From assembly GCA_902362925.1 (NCBI GenBank), contig CABIYL010000010.1: DNA of 64,000 nt; one strand, given 5' to 3'. A program made the position numbers and the translations under genes. Positions 45,099 through 52,559 of this stretch are shown here, one piece after another (the stretch's first letter is position 1; every line of letters begins with the position of its first letter). The stretch is from Pseudoflavonifractor sp902362925 (GTDB taxonomy: Bacteria; Bacillota; Clostridia; Oscillospirales; Oscillospiraceae). Under the pieces are notes generated by a model. It worked only from the letters and a program-made list of their open reading frames with translations, had not been told where the DNA came from and ran no database searches.

Positions 45099-46261
45099 TT
45101 CTCAATCGTCTCCAGGAAGGCGGCAAGGCGGGTGTTGATCTGGCCCTTGTCCGACTGGGAGTAGTCGGTCTCAATGTTCAGGTAGGGCAGGCCCTTCTCC
45201 TGGGTGACAAAGCGGCGGATGAAGAAAGCCTCCACGTCGTAAGTATGACAGGATTGGAGCACAATTTCAATCACCCCGTCCACAGCGTAGGAGTCAATCA
45301 TCTCGCCGATGTATTCCCGGCGGCTCTCGTTGGGGCTCATCACCGAGCAGTTGATATTGAGATACTTCACTGCCAGGGCGTGGTACACGTCCGGGTCGGA
45401 CTCGTCCACCTTCTCCACCTTCTCCCGGATGCCGTTGCAGGTGTCAAAGGCCACCACGTCGGCCCCCAGCTCCTCCACTGCCTTGATGATCTTGTCCCGC
45501 ACGCCCGCGTTGGGGCAGCCGGTGACCAGCAGACGGGGCCGGTCGGTGGGCAAACTGTCCTTGCCGGCCTTCCACTGCTCCAGCACCTCCGCCGTCCGGG
45601 CTTCAATCTCATCACAGCGCTGGTCCAGGTCAAAGGAGAAGCTGCCCGCGTCCACCCGGGTGCCCATCTCGTAGCCGCTCATGGGTGCCGGGTTCAGCTT
45701 GCCCAGCTCCAGGTAGCGGCGCATCACGTCCCGTTCCCGGTTCTTCTTCCTGATGGCCTGGCGGATGTCATCCTCCGTGATGGTGATGCCGTAGAAGGCC
45801 TCCAGCTTCTCCTTGAAGGCGATGATCTGGTCCCGCCAGAAGGACAGAGCGGCCTCATCCCGGCTGTGGGGCAGTTGCATGACATAGGTGTCCTTGATCT
45901 CATTCAGCAGCTCGAACATCTTCTTCTTGCCGTCGCAGGTGGTCTCACCCACCACAAGGTCGGAGAAGTAGAAGTAAGGGCAGGTGTCGGTGAGGGCAAA
46001 GCCGTAGCTGGCCTTGATGAGGGGGCACAGGTTCCGGGGCAGGTTGGCCTCGGCAGCAGGGATGGGCTCCTCGGTGAAGGCGCACAGCCCCACAGGCAGG
46101 GCTCCCGCCGCGTACACCAGCTCGGTGGGCACAAAGGAGCAGAACATACCCACCACCCGGGCGCCCTGGTCCTTCAGCTGCTTCATGCGCAGAAAGCCTG
46201 CCTTCCGGGCCTCTCCGTAGGTCTCAAAGTCGGCAGGCAGCTTGATACTGGTCTGTTCCAT
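45095..46261 (-). CDS. Single-subunit 2-hydroxyacyl-CoA dehydratase-family protein, candidate double-cubane-cluster reductase
   Basis: The 388-residue protein starts at MEQTS, nine bases after AAAGGGAG; the frame is open 23 codons further up. It matches the HgdB/BcrC fold (GMFCSFVPTELVYAAGALPVGLCA, NLCPLIKASYG, TCPYFYFSDLVVGETTCDGKKK, VTGCPNAG, QSCHTYD) with at least nine cysteines. True 2-hydroxyacyl-CoA dehydratases need two such subunits; here only one is present with an activase, as in YjiM/YjiL and the double-cubane-cluster proteins that reduce small molecules. The substrate is unknown. Confidence 0.88.
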   Translation of the reverse strand: MEQTSIKLPADFETYGEARKAGFLRMKQLKDQGARVVGMFCSFVPTELVYAAGALPVGLCAFTEEPIPAAEANLPRNLCPLIKASYGFALTDTCPYFYFSDLVVGETTCDGKKKMFELLNEIKDTYVMQLPHSRDEAALSFWRDQIIAFKEKLEAFYGITITEDDIRQAIRKKNRERDVMRRYLELGKLNPAPMSGYEMGTRVDAGSFSFDLDQRCDEIEARTAEVLEQWKAGKDSLPTDRPRLLVTGCPNAGVRDKIIKAVEELGADVVAFDTCNGIREKVEKVDESDPDVYHALAVKYLNINCSVMSPNESRREYIGEMIDSYAVDGVIEIVLQSCHTYDVEAFFIRRFVTQEKGLPYLNIETDYSQSDKGQINTRLAAFLETIEK

Positions 46262-46613
46262 CTCGGACATCTCCCTTTTCCATGGTTTCATGATAAAAGA
46301 TAGAAAGCTCTTATCATAAAACGGTAGCACGGGTAAAACGGCAGTGTCAACAATTGGAACGCCATCATTGAAACATTGAAACTTAGGGGAGAATTATTGG
46401 AAATTCTAATAATACAGTGGGTAGGAAGCGCAAAAAGCAGAGCAGAGAGAATCCGGCAGCATTACAAATACTGCACGATATCTTTACACGGAAGGAGAGG
46501 AAAGAATAGGGCGCAGGTGGTATCATAAGACCAGATTCCAGAAGGGCCTGTTTGTACCGGCCGACGCATCGCTTTCCCGCAGGCCCGATTTCGGTTATGA
46601 GGAGGACTGCGCC
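46262..46613. promoter_or_regulatory. Intergenic region with promoter and inverted repeat for the dehydratase-family operon
   Basis: On the minus strand TTGACA (46345-46350), 18 bases, TACCGT forms a candidate promoter. Arms ATGATAA/TTATCAT (46290-46296 and 46311-46317) lie between it and the start and could be an operator. The remainder up to 46613 is AT-richer on its left side; no gene is seen, but the recombinase frame of the minus strand passes through 46462-46613 as probably non-native sequence. Confidence 0.5.
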
Positions 46614-48540
46614 ATGCTTCCCTGTCAAGGCAACTGCCCCGATTATTACCTCGGCTGTCACAAACAGTGCCAGCGCTGGCAGGAATACCAGCAGCACCAG
46701 CAGGCCCAGCGGGCCGCCAAAAGCACCTATCTGCGCTTCTACCGGGAGCTGTGCGGTACCATCTCCAGACAATTGCGGGCGGACGCGGCCCGGTATCCCA
46801 TGCGCTGAGAAAGAGAACAGAAGTATATGGATATAAAACTGCCCCAATTCCGGGCATGTATCCGGAATTGGGGCAGTTTCCATGGAAAATACAGCTGCGA
46901 TGTTGACGATTGCTTGGTATTTGAAAACCAAAGTAGAATCTAAAAAAGCAAGACACGCCGGAAGGCGTGTCTTGCTTTTTGGTGGAGCCAAAGGGGAAGC
47001 AGTCGAACTTGACGGCTTCCCCTTTAACAAAAGGGTTGCCGTCCTCCCCGTATAGCATGTCCCATGTGACTTCAGTCCTGTCCTCCGAATACCACGATGT
47101 CACCACCAGCCCGTCGTCGGTCAGGTAAATCTTATCGACGAAATACTCCAGCACCTGGTCGCGGGTCTCGGGATTGTCGAAGTCCGCGTGCAGGAACTTC
47201 TCGAAGTACGCCTTGATGGTGTGCTCGTCCTCGCACAACGCGGCGCGGATGTTCTCGGCCTCGATGGCCTCGTTCAGGGCGCGCTTCTGCTCTTCGAGCT
47301 GCACCAGGCGCTCCGTCACCGTCTCGCTGATGAGTCCCGACTCGATGACCTTCACGAGGTTCGCAAGGCTCTTCTCGACCTCGCGGCGCTTGGCCTCCAG
47401 GCCGTCCAGGTAGCCCGTATCGCGGTAGTTCTTCTCGTAGTACGCCGCCGCGTCCACGGCAAGCGACATCAGGTTCTCGGAATCGTGGAGAATCGACCGG
47501 AGAATCATCGTGACAGCATCCTCCAGCTTCTCCTTGCGCACCTTCTTCAGCATGCACTGCTTGCGGTGCTGGGCGGAGCAATAGTAGTAGTAATACGTCC
47601 GCCCCGTCCCGCTCGTGCCGGACACGCCCTGCAGGGTGCTCCCGCACTTCCCGCAGTAGACCTTGCCGGTCAGCCAATAGCGCGGAGCGTCGTTCTCATC
47701 CATGCCGCGCGCCCGCTGGGAACCCTTGCGCTTGTTCTCGGCGAACTTCCGCTGCACCTTGTCGAAGGTCTCCTCGTCCACCAGCGCGGGCATGCCGCCC
47801 TCGACCACGATGTCGCCGTGGCGGTACTCGCCGATGTAGGCGCGGTTCTGGAGCATCTTGTTCAGCGTCTTCACGCCGAACTTCGCGCCCCGCGTGGTGC
47901 GCAGCCCCTGGGCGTTCAGCTCGTCGCAGATGGTCTGCATCGCCTTGCCCTCGGCGTACTCCGCGAACATCCGCTGCACGAACGGAGCGGTGTCCGGGTC
48001 CACGACGTACCTCTTCGTGGACTTGTCCACCCCGTAGCCGAACAGCTTGTGCCCGTTGTAGAGCGCGTGCTGGGCGTTGTAGTCCATGCCTCGCTGGATG
48101 TTCTGGGACAGCTGGCGGCTGTAATACTCCGCCATGGCGTCCATCAGCCCCTCGATGAGCACGCCCTCCGGCCCGTCGGTCGGGATGTTCTCCGCCAAAA
48201 GGCGAATCTCGCAACCCGCCTCGCGTATGGTGCGCTTCGCCATCGCCAGCACGTACTTGTCGCGCCCCAGACGGTCGGTCTTCCACATGATGAGAACACG
48301 GGGACGGATTTTCGCGACCTCCGACAGCATCTGCTGGAACCCCGGCCGGTCCTCCGTGGTGCCGGATATGGCCGCGTCCTCGTACTCCTTCACGATTTTG
48401 AACCCGTGGGCGTCCGCCCACGCATGCGCAAGCTCCCGCTGCTGGTCGATACTCGCCTCGTTCTGCGAATGGGAGGAGAATCGGTAGTAGGCGATGGCGA
48501 GATTGTTGTCGTTCAGCTCGAACTTCTTCTTGCGTGCCAA
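46462..48540 (-). CDS. Large serine recombinase; open frame runs out of the element into host DNA
   Basis: The TTG start at 48540 follows GGGAGGGGG. The resolvase domain (1-150) has the catalytic Ser in IAYYRFSSHSQNEASIDQQ and ITWMKTDRLGR-like LIMWKTDRLGRD. The recombinase domain (about 165-275) follows, then a zinc ribbon (CGKCGSTL...CSAQHRKQC), coiled coil and C-terminal region. Up to residue 520 the sequence is element-encoded. Beyond GST (46981) the frame reads the host terminator and then antisense through the small gene at 46614, giving 692 residues. The native end is probably the 24-codon stretch at 52950-53024, joined in the circular form. Confidence 0.85.
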   Translation of the reverse strand: MARKKKFELNDNNLAIAYYRFSSHSQNEASIDQQRELAHAWADAHGFKIVKEYEDAAISGTTEDRPGFQQMLSEVAKIRPRVLIMWKTDRLGRDKYVLAMAKRTIREAGCEIRLLAENIPTDGPEGVLIEGLMDAMAEYYSRQLSQNIQRGMDYNAQHALYNGHKLFGYGVDKSTKRYVVDPDTAPFVQRMFAEYAEGKAMQTICDELNAQGLRTTRGAKFGVKTLNKMLQNRAYIGEYRHGDIVVEGGMPALVDEETFDKVQRKFAENKRKGSQRARGMDENDAPRYWLTGKVYCGKCGSTLQGVSGTSGTGRTYYYYYCSAQHRKQCMLKKVRKEKLEDAVTMILRSILHDSENLMSLAVDAAAYYEKNYRDTGYLDGLEAKRREVEKSLANLVKVIESGLISETVTERLVQLEEQKRALNEAIEAENIRAALCEDEHTIKAYFEKFLHADFDNPETRDQVLEYFVDKIYLTDDGLVVTSWYSEDRTEVTWDMLYGEDGNPFVKGEAVKFDCFPFGSTKKQDTPSGVSCFFRFYFGFQIPSNRQHRSCIFHGNCPNSGYMPGIGAVLYPYTSVLFLSAWDTGPRPPAIVWRWYRTAPGRSADRCFWRPAGPAGAAGIPASAGTVCDSRGNNRGSCLDREAWRSPPHNRNRACGKAMRRPVQTGPSGIWSYDTTCALFFPLLPCKDIVQYL
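46614..46808 (+). CDS. Small cysteine-rich protein (CxxxCPxxxxGCHxxC type)
   Basis: The 64-residue protein follows TGAGGAGG by about eight bases. The motif LPCQGNCPDYYLGCHKQCQRW is a compact Cys/His cluster of a kind frequent in small clostridial and prophage proteins; it may bind zinc. A basic, helical tail follows. It is transcribed opposite to the run-through part of the recombinase frame, and its coding character argues that the recombinase frame there is spurious. A perfect hairpin lies downstream. Confidence 0.7.
   Translation: MLPCQGNCPDYYLGCHKQCQRWQEYQQHQQAQRAAKSTYLRFYRELCGTISRQLRADAARYPMR
46836..46879. terminator. 18-bp hairpin after the small Cys-rich gene
   Basis: AAACTGCCCCAATTCCGG (46836-46853) and its exact complement (46862-46879) are separated by an eight-base loop. 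The T-run is limited to the stem end. Confidence 0.7.
46943..46980 (-). terminator. Presumed original ssrA terminator, now separated from ssrA by the element
   Basis: GCAAGACACGCC (46948-46959), loop GGAA, GGCGTGTCTTGC (46964-46975), with T/A runs on both sides. On the minus strand it directly follows a CTCCACCA that matches the tmRNA 3' end, exactly where a tmRNA terminator would stand. Confidence 0.7.
46980..47008. repeat. Left attachment site (attL) resembling the tmRNA 3' end
   Basis: TGGTGGAGCCAAAGGGGA followed by GTCGAAC aligns with the tmRNA 3' end at 53024 (TGGTGGAGGCGAGGGGA, GTCGAAC) in the same orientation. Exact identity is the 8-base TGGTGGAG, as expected for a serine recombinase that needs only a short core. 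Confidence 0.65.
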
Positions 48541-48596
48541 GCTCTTACCCCCTCCCGTAATTTCTGCTTATATGTATTCATTGCCTTCAATGCCTC

Positions 48597-48986
48597 CTAC
48601 GCTTCTCCAAAGTCCTTCTCCACGACCTCGAACCCGGCGGCTTCGGCTGCTTGCTCCAGGTTGTACAAGTAACCTTCCGTCTCCTCATCGCACACCCCGT
48701 CGTACACGCGGTTGAAATACTCACGCAGCATCTCTGCAGGGTCGTCCATTTCCTCGTATTCCCCGAAATCCTCACCAAGTCCGTCCTCGATGTCTTCGAC
48801 CGGCGGCCACGGCACCAGGCCGATGGCGTCTCCCTTGACGCTCGCAGCGGACGGCATCTTCATGCCGGGGTACATAATCTCGATGCCATCGTCCTCCATG
48901 GAATAGACGGCGGCAATAAGCCGCTCGGCAATCTCGAACGACTGGAAATCAATCAGGGGTTTGTATGCAATCTTCTTCTCACTCAT
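48597..48986 (-). CDS. Element-encoded acidic protein of unknown function
   Basis: The 129-residue protein is strongly acidic in the middle (EDIEDGLGEDFGEYEEMDD). It starts at MSEKKIAYKPLIDF with GAAAGGG about nine bases upstream, and has no membrane segment. It lies 56 bases upstream of the recombinase gene on the same strand and 20 bases after the frameshifted membrane-protein gene, so it belongs to the element operon. The acidity and position would suit an excision or recombination directionality partner, but there is no sequence evidence for that. Confidence 0.65.
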   Translation of the reverse strand: MSEKKIAYKPLIDFQSFEIAERLIAAVYSMEDDGIEIMYPGMKMPSAASVKGDAIGLVPWPPVEDIEDGLGEDFGEYEEMDDPAEMLREYFNRVYDGVCDEETEGYLYNLEQAAEAAGFEVVEKDFGEA

Positions 48987-49006
48987 CGTTGTTTCCCTTT
49001 CATTTG

Positions 49007-49312
49007 CTAGCTTGCTGTGGCCAATGGAAGATTCAGCCAGTTTCTCGCCATATCATTGACCTGCTCAAACCACTCAACTTCGTTCACTGCCGTTTCGCGC
49101 AATTCCTTCGCAGTATCGAACAGTGCTTTAATGTGCCTCGGCTCGGGCACATAACTCGCTTTTTTGCTATCCAGAACCATCTTCTCGAAAGAACCAAGCT
49201 CAAGAGGAATGATGTTCGAATAGCCGCCATACAGAGATAAGCATCGAGCGTACTGGTCGGACCTCCACCGAGGTCTGAAATCGAGCGGCTGTAATGTTCC
49301 ACCGACGCATTT
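49007..49312 (-). pseudogene. Out-of-frame C-terminal segment of the element membrane-protein gene
   Basis: In the -1 frame relative to the gene starting at 49641, codons from about 49312 to the TAG at 49007 encode a well-formed stretch: LQPLDFRPRWRSDQYARCL, GGYSNIIPLELGSFEKMVLD, and EWFEQVNDMARNWLNLPLA. No ATG, GTG or TTG precedes it after the in-frame TGA. It therefore looks like the true C-terminus of the upstream frame, separated by a -1 frameshift at a CAAAAT run near 49308-49316 (minus strand). Confidence 0.6.
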
Positions 49313-49641
49313 TGAACTGCCTCAGTCTGCTCGCTTACCGAATCACGGGCATCGAGCAGACCGTCAACAACCCCCAGCCCGTAACGCGCAATCGGCGGGC
49401 CGAGAATCACCAGCGCGGCGACAATCACCGCGATGCCCGCAATCTTGCCAAGCACGTTCGGAATGTCAATGTTGCGCTTCGGCTTGCTGCGCTTCGGCGG
49501 CGTGCCGTCCGAAGGCAGCTGAGCAGAAGCAAGCTGCCTCGCCATGTAGTCGCTGTATACCTGCTGCTCCTCCGGCGTGAGCGTCCCGTGTCTCGCCTTC
49601 AGGTGGAGCCGCGCGTACTCCTCCTTGGTCAAACTTGCCAT
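49084..49641 (-). CDS. Element membrane-anchored protein, frameshifted
   Basis: The frame of 185 residues begins at MASLTKEEYARLHLKA. It has a basic proline-containing region (PPKRSKPKRNIDIPNV), a membrane helix (IAGIAVIVAALVILGPPIA) and a periplasmic-side coil (DSVSEQTEAVQNA). After about residue 112 the reading (RRWFWIAKKRVMCPSRG) loses protein-like character, while the -1 frame continues as convincing coding sequence to 49007. The gene is probably one 49007-49641 unit with a frameshift, either decay, a sequencing error or regulated frameshifting. Domain unknown. Confidence 0.6.
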   Translation of the reverse strand: MASLTKEEYARLHLKARHGTLTPEEQQVYSDYMARQLASAQLPSDGTPPKRSKPKRNIDIPNVLGKIAGIAVIVAALVILGPPIARYGLGVVDGLLDARDSVSEQTEAVQNASVEHYSRSISDLGGGPTSTLDAYLCMAAIRTSFLLSLVLSRRWFWIAKKRVMCPSRGTLKHCSILRRNCAKRQ

Positions 49642-49655
49642 ATCCCTAATCCTCC

Positions 49656-51596
49656 TTAATCGTTGTCTTCTGTATCCGCCGCAAGACCCAGCTGCTCCCT
49701 CACCGCCGCGTAATCGGACCCGAGGTCTGCGGGCGTCGAGCCGTGGACAGTGCAGTAATCGAGGACGGCCGTGCGGAAAATCCCGCGACGCCTGCCCATG
49801 AAGCGGACCCATCCGCCCGCGCCGCCAGAACCGCCTCCCCTGCGGTAGACCTGCAAGCCGGGGCACCACTTCTCGCAGCTCGTCTTGAGGACGGACCCGC
49901 TCGCGTCCTTGCTCTGCGTCCATTCGCCGTCGGCGCACGCGAGCTCGACGATTCGGGTCGTGAACGCCTTGCGGCTCATCTGCATCCGCATGCCCTTGTG
50001 CTCCGCGTCCAGCCATTCGTCGTAGCGCATGGACAGGTACTCGTTCGGCACGAAGTCGGCCTCAATCGAGCCTTTGACGTCCTCCCAGAACTCGGCCACC
50101 GTGTCGTTGCCGAGAACCCACTCGCGCTTCAGCTGCGCGGCCTCCTCCGGCTCGGGCAGCTCGTAGTACCTGTCCCACTTCACCAGCGCCTGGTAGGCCA
50201 GGTACTCGCAGAACTCGGGGGACACGACCCACTCGGAGCGGATGGTCTTGTCGTCGTCCTTGCCGACGAACTGCCCCGTGAACGGGACGTAGATGTTGCG
50301 GTCCAGCCAGGCATCCCCCTTGTCGCGGGTCTTCGGGATGTCGTTGGCGGCGCAGACAATCAGCGCGTGGGGCGTGTAGTCGAACATGCCCTTGTTCTTG
50401 CGCTCCACGCCTATCACGTCATGCGAGATGATTGACTTCAGGCGAGAGTTGTCCTTCAGGTACGCGCCCGAGTCGGAGTCCTCGCACGTGATGAGGGAGA
50501 CTCCAACGATGTTCGACACGCCGAACCGCCCGCCGTCCCCGCCGCCCGCGAGCAGCGCGAGGCTTGAGGTCATGCACCCGTCGTAGCCGACGAGCGACTT
50601 GAGGCAGTCGAGGAAGGTGCTCTTCCCGTTGTGGCCTGTCTTGTTGTAGAAGGTCACCATGACGCGCCAGTTGTGGTAGCTGCGCAGGGCCGCCCCCGCC
50701 ACCTTGACAAGCAGGTCGCGCCCGCCGTCGTAGGGGACGTAGGAGTCCAGCAGCTGCCAGAAGTCAATCTTCGAGCCATCCGGCAGCGTGTGCTCAGGGA
50801 CGGGCGGCTCCTTGTCGGGGAGGTGCGTGGCGCTCTTCCTGAGCGCAACGACCTCGGGGGAGAACCCGCGCAGGACGCGCTCCTCGTAGTCCCAGATTCC
50901 GTTGGCCATGAAGACCAGGGACGGGTTGTCGCACTCGCACACGCGGTTCTCCCGGCGCGATGCCATGTCGTGCAGCTTCTGGGCGAAGTTCTTCTTCCAG
51001 TTGCCGTTCGCAGCGCCCACGACCTCCTGGCACCACAGGTCAATCTGCCCGTCGCCAATCTCGCGATAGATTCCCTCGTCGAAGTCGTACATAGCGAGCA
51101 CGCCCTCCGAGGTCGCCTTGTCCACGGTCTCCTTGACGCAGACCATGCGGATGACCTCCTGCCTGAACACCAGCTCGGCGGCCTGCACCGGGTCGATGCT
51201 CTTGAGCGTCGGCCAGCGAAAGCCCCTGCCGCGACGCGCGCCCGCCTCCGCCTTATCTGAGGGCTCGGGCAGGTTGACCCACTTCACGAGGGCGTTCGTC
51301 ACCTTGACCACGACGTCCGAGAGAACGGACAGGCCGTCTTCTGCGTAGTCGCGCCACACGTAGCTCACCACGTCGCTCAGCGCCTTGTGGTAGTTCTCCC
51401 CGCCGTACAGGTAGTCGGGGTTGTACACCTCGCCCTGATTCCCCTCGTCATACAAAAGCCCCAGCCGCATCTCCTCTTCTGTCTGCTGGTCAGGCGCTTG
51501 AAAAATGGGCGGAAATGAGCTATACTTTTTATAAGTAGACGGAGCGGTTCCCTTTGCTGTGGCGGCGAGGGAGCTGCTCTTTTCGTTATCAGCCAT
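49656..51596 (-). CDS. D5-type primase/helicase (phage or plasmid replication protein)
   Basis: The 646-residue protein starts at MADNEKSSS, seven bases after GGGGAGG; a longer frame runs upstream through the leader terminator. A DUF5906/Pox-D5 superfamily-3 helicase core is visible: Walker A TFYNKTGHNGKSTFLDCL, Walker B SLITCEDSD, motif C HALIVCAANDIPKTRDKGDAWLDR. The D5_N-like domain precedes it (FMANGIWDYEERVLRGFSPE). A C-terminal winged-helix-like part ends in an acidic tail. Such proteins unwind and prime at phage or plasmid origins; the TGACC array at 52216 is a possible target. Confidence 0.85.
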   Translation of the reverse strand: MADNEKSSSLAATAKGTAPSTYKKYSSFPPIFQAPDQQTEEEMRLGLLYDEGNQGEVYNPDYLYGGENYHKALSDVVSYVWRDYAEDGLSVLSDVVVKVTNALVKWVNLPEPSDKAEAGARRGRGFRWPTLKSIDPVQAAELVFRQEVIRMVCVKETVDKATSEGVLAMYDFDEGIYREIGDGQIDLWCQEVVGAANGNWKKNFAQKLHDMASRRENRVCECDNPSLVFMANGIWDYEERVLRGFSPEVVALRKSATHLPDKEPPVPEHTLPDGSKIDFWQLLDSYVPYDGGRDLLVKVAGAALRSYHNWRVMVTFYNKTGHNGKSTFLDCLKSLVGYDGCMTSSLALLAGGGDGGRFGVSNIVGVSLITCEDSDSGAYLKDNSRLKSIISHDVIGVERKNKGMFDYTPHALIVCAANDIPKTRDKGDAWLDRNIYVPFTGQFVGKDDDKTIRSEWVVSPEFCEYLAYQALVKWDRYYELPEPEEAAQLKREWVLGNDTVAEFWEDVKGSIEADFVPNEYLSMRYDEWLDAEHKGMRMQMSRKAFTTRIVELACADGEWTQSKDASGSVLKTSCEKWCPGLQVYRRGGGSGGAGGWVRFMGRRRGIFRTAVLDYCTVHGSTPADLGSDYAAVREQLGLAADTEDND

Positions 51597-51610
51597 AAGC
51601 CCGCCTCCCC

Positions 51611-51820
51611 TCAGTTCTTCGGCTCGACCAGCCTGTAGTGCTCGGAAATCCACGCCTCGATGTCCTCCCGCTTGTAGAACACCGAACGGTTGAACTTGTA
51701 GAACCTCGGCCCCGTGTCCGTCGCCCGCCACTTGCGGAGCGTCGCCGGGCTGATGCCGAGCATGTCGGCCACATCGGCCGTGCTCAGGAAATTCTTCTGG
51801 TGAATCTGTTTCTCTTCCAT
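51611..51820 (-). CDS. AlpA/MerR-like helix-turn-helix protein (excisionase type)
   Basis: The 69-residue protein is a single excisionase-type winged helix: FLSTADVADMLGISPATLRKW, GPRFYKFNRSVFYKREDIEAWI. Small proteins of this class act as excisionases or transcription activators in phages and integrative elements. It is 14 bases upstream of the primase gene and downstream of a terminator-bearing leader, so it is the first gene of the element operon. GAGGAGG lies five to ten bases before the ATG. Confidence 0.85.
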   Translation of the reverse strand: MEEKQIHQKNFLSTADVADMLGISPATLRKWRATDTGPRFYKFNRSVFYKREDIEAWISEHYRLVEPKN

Positions 51821-51853
51821 TCGCTACCTCCTCTGTCCAATCTCGAACGCAAA

Positions 51854-51927
51854 CAAAAAAAGCTCCTGCGGAAACCAAGACGGACGGAAGGCATAAAGCC
51901 TCGTCTATCTCGGTTTCCACAGGAGCT
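51854..51927 (-). terminator. Leader terminator/attenuator ahead of the element operon
   Basis: On the minus strand AGCTCCTG-T-GGAAACC (51912-51927) pairs with GGTTTCC-G-CAGGAGCT (51861-51877), enclosing smaller hairpins (GGC-TTTAT-GCC). It is followed by TTTTTTTGTTTG. It lies about 120 bases after the operon promoter and about 33 bases before the HTH gene, so most transcripts would stop here unless the structure is changed. Confidence 0.72.
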
Positions 51928-52049
51928 TCGTTCGTCGTTGTTTCACCTGTGACGCTCGGCAGCATCGCCTCGCGCTCGGCCCTTATTCCCGACAGCAACC
52001 CCGCATCTGAGACGGGACGGGTGCTGGACCTATAAATCTATGTACGATA

Positions 52050-52078
52050 ATCATACCACGGAAACGGCAGGAACGCAA
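52050..52078 (-). promoter_or_regulatory. Promoter of the element operon
   Basis: On the minus strand TTGCGT (52073-52078), 17 bases, TATGAT (52050-52055) with an extended TGG before the -10. Confidence 0.65.
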
Positions 52079-52213
52079 GGGTAATATCAGCGTTTCCGCA
52101 GGCCAGAGGCCTATTCCGAGCGCTTTCCGCTCATAAACGAACGGAAACGACCCGAAAAAAATCCCCTCCGCGCCTCTCGGGGAGCAGCAACTGCAACCAA
52201 GGGTACATGTGGG

Positions 52214-52257
52214 GCTGACCACATGCCTGACCACATCAAAACGGGCATGTGGTCAGC
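52214..52257. repeat. 14-bp inverted repeat at the edge of the TGACC array
   Basis: GCTGACCACATGCC (52214-52227) and GGCATGTGGTCAGC (52244-52257) pair perfectly around 16 bases; each arm contains one copy of the array 9-mer. Confidence 0.85.
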
Positions 52258-52501
52258 TCTTGAGAAAAAATCCCCTCATTTATCGAGGGATTTTTTACGT
52301 TCTGACCGCATGACCAGAAGACCAGATGAAATCCGACAAACTTTATTTCTTTACGCATATCAGATAGCCCTTTCCCATTCTTTCAAAAAAGTCCCCAACT
52401 ATATGGTCATCTGGTCAGGAATTGCGTAAAGCCCGATATAGAGCGGAACTACGGCTGACCAGATAGTGACCACATCATTTTTTCTTGTGGTCATGCGGTC
52501 A
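52216..52501. repeat. Array of about twelve TGACC-type 9-mers (iteron-like)
   Basis: Copies of TGACC(A/G)(C/G/T)A(T/A): plus strand at 52216, 52228, 52303, 52311, 52319 (TGACC reads AGACC), 52456, 52467; minus strand at 52247, 52401, 52409, 52485, 52493. Most are paired at 8, 11 or 12 base steps. The spaces between pairs are AT-rich (52262-52300, 52328-52400). This is the layout of replication-initiator sites around an unwinding region. No gene is found in this interval. Confidence 0.75.
52265..52296. terminator. AT-rich hairpin inside the TGACC array
   Basis: AAAAAATCCC(C)TC and GAGGGATTTTTT pair with one bulge and a seven-base loop; flanked by A and T runs it can act as a terminator in both directions. 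Confidence 0.6.
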
Positions 52502-52559
52502 GGCAAAACGCTCGTAAACGAGGAGTAATGGGATTCTCCTGTCCTGAGCAGGTGCGCAT

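Noticed and set aside
42236..46261. Selenoprotein cluster
   Set aside because: No in-frame UGA with a downstream hairpin and no selA, selB or selD in the window.
46980..47008. Possible tRNA gene at the left att site
   Set aside because: Only the acceptor/T-arm-like end is present; no D-arm or anticodon arm follows, so it is a duplicated tmRNA end, not a tRNA.
46383..47030. 215-codon minus-strand frame over the small Cys-rich gene
   Set aside because: It crosses the terminators and att site and is opposite a gene with a good ribosome-binding site and Cys/His motif.
52216..52501. CRISPR array in the element
   Set aside because: Repeats are only 9 bases, in both orientations and with irregular spacing; no cas genes are near.
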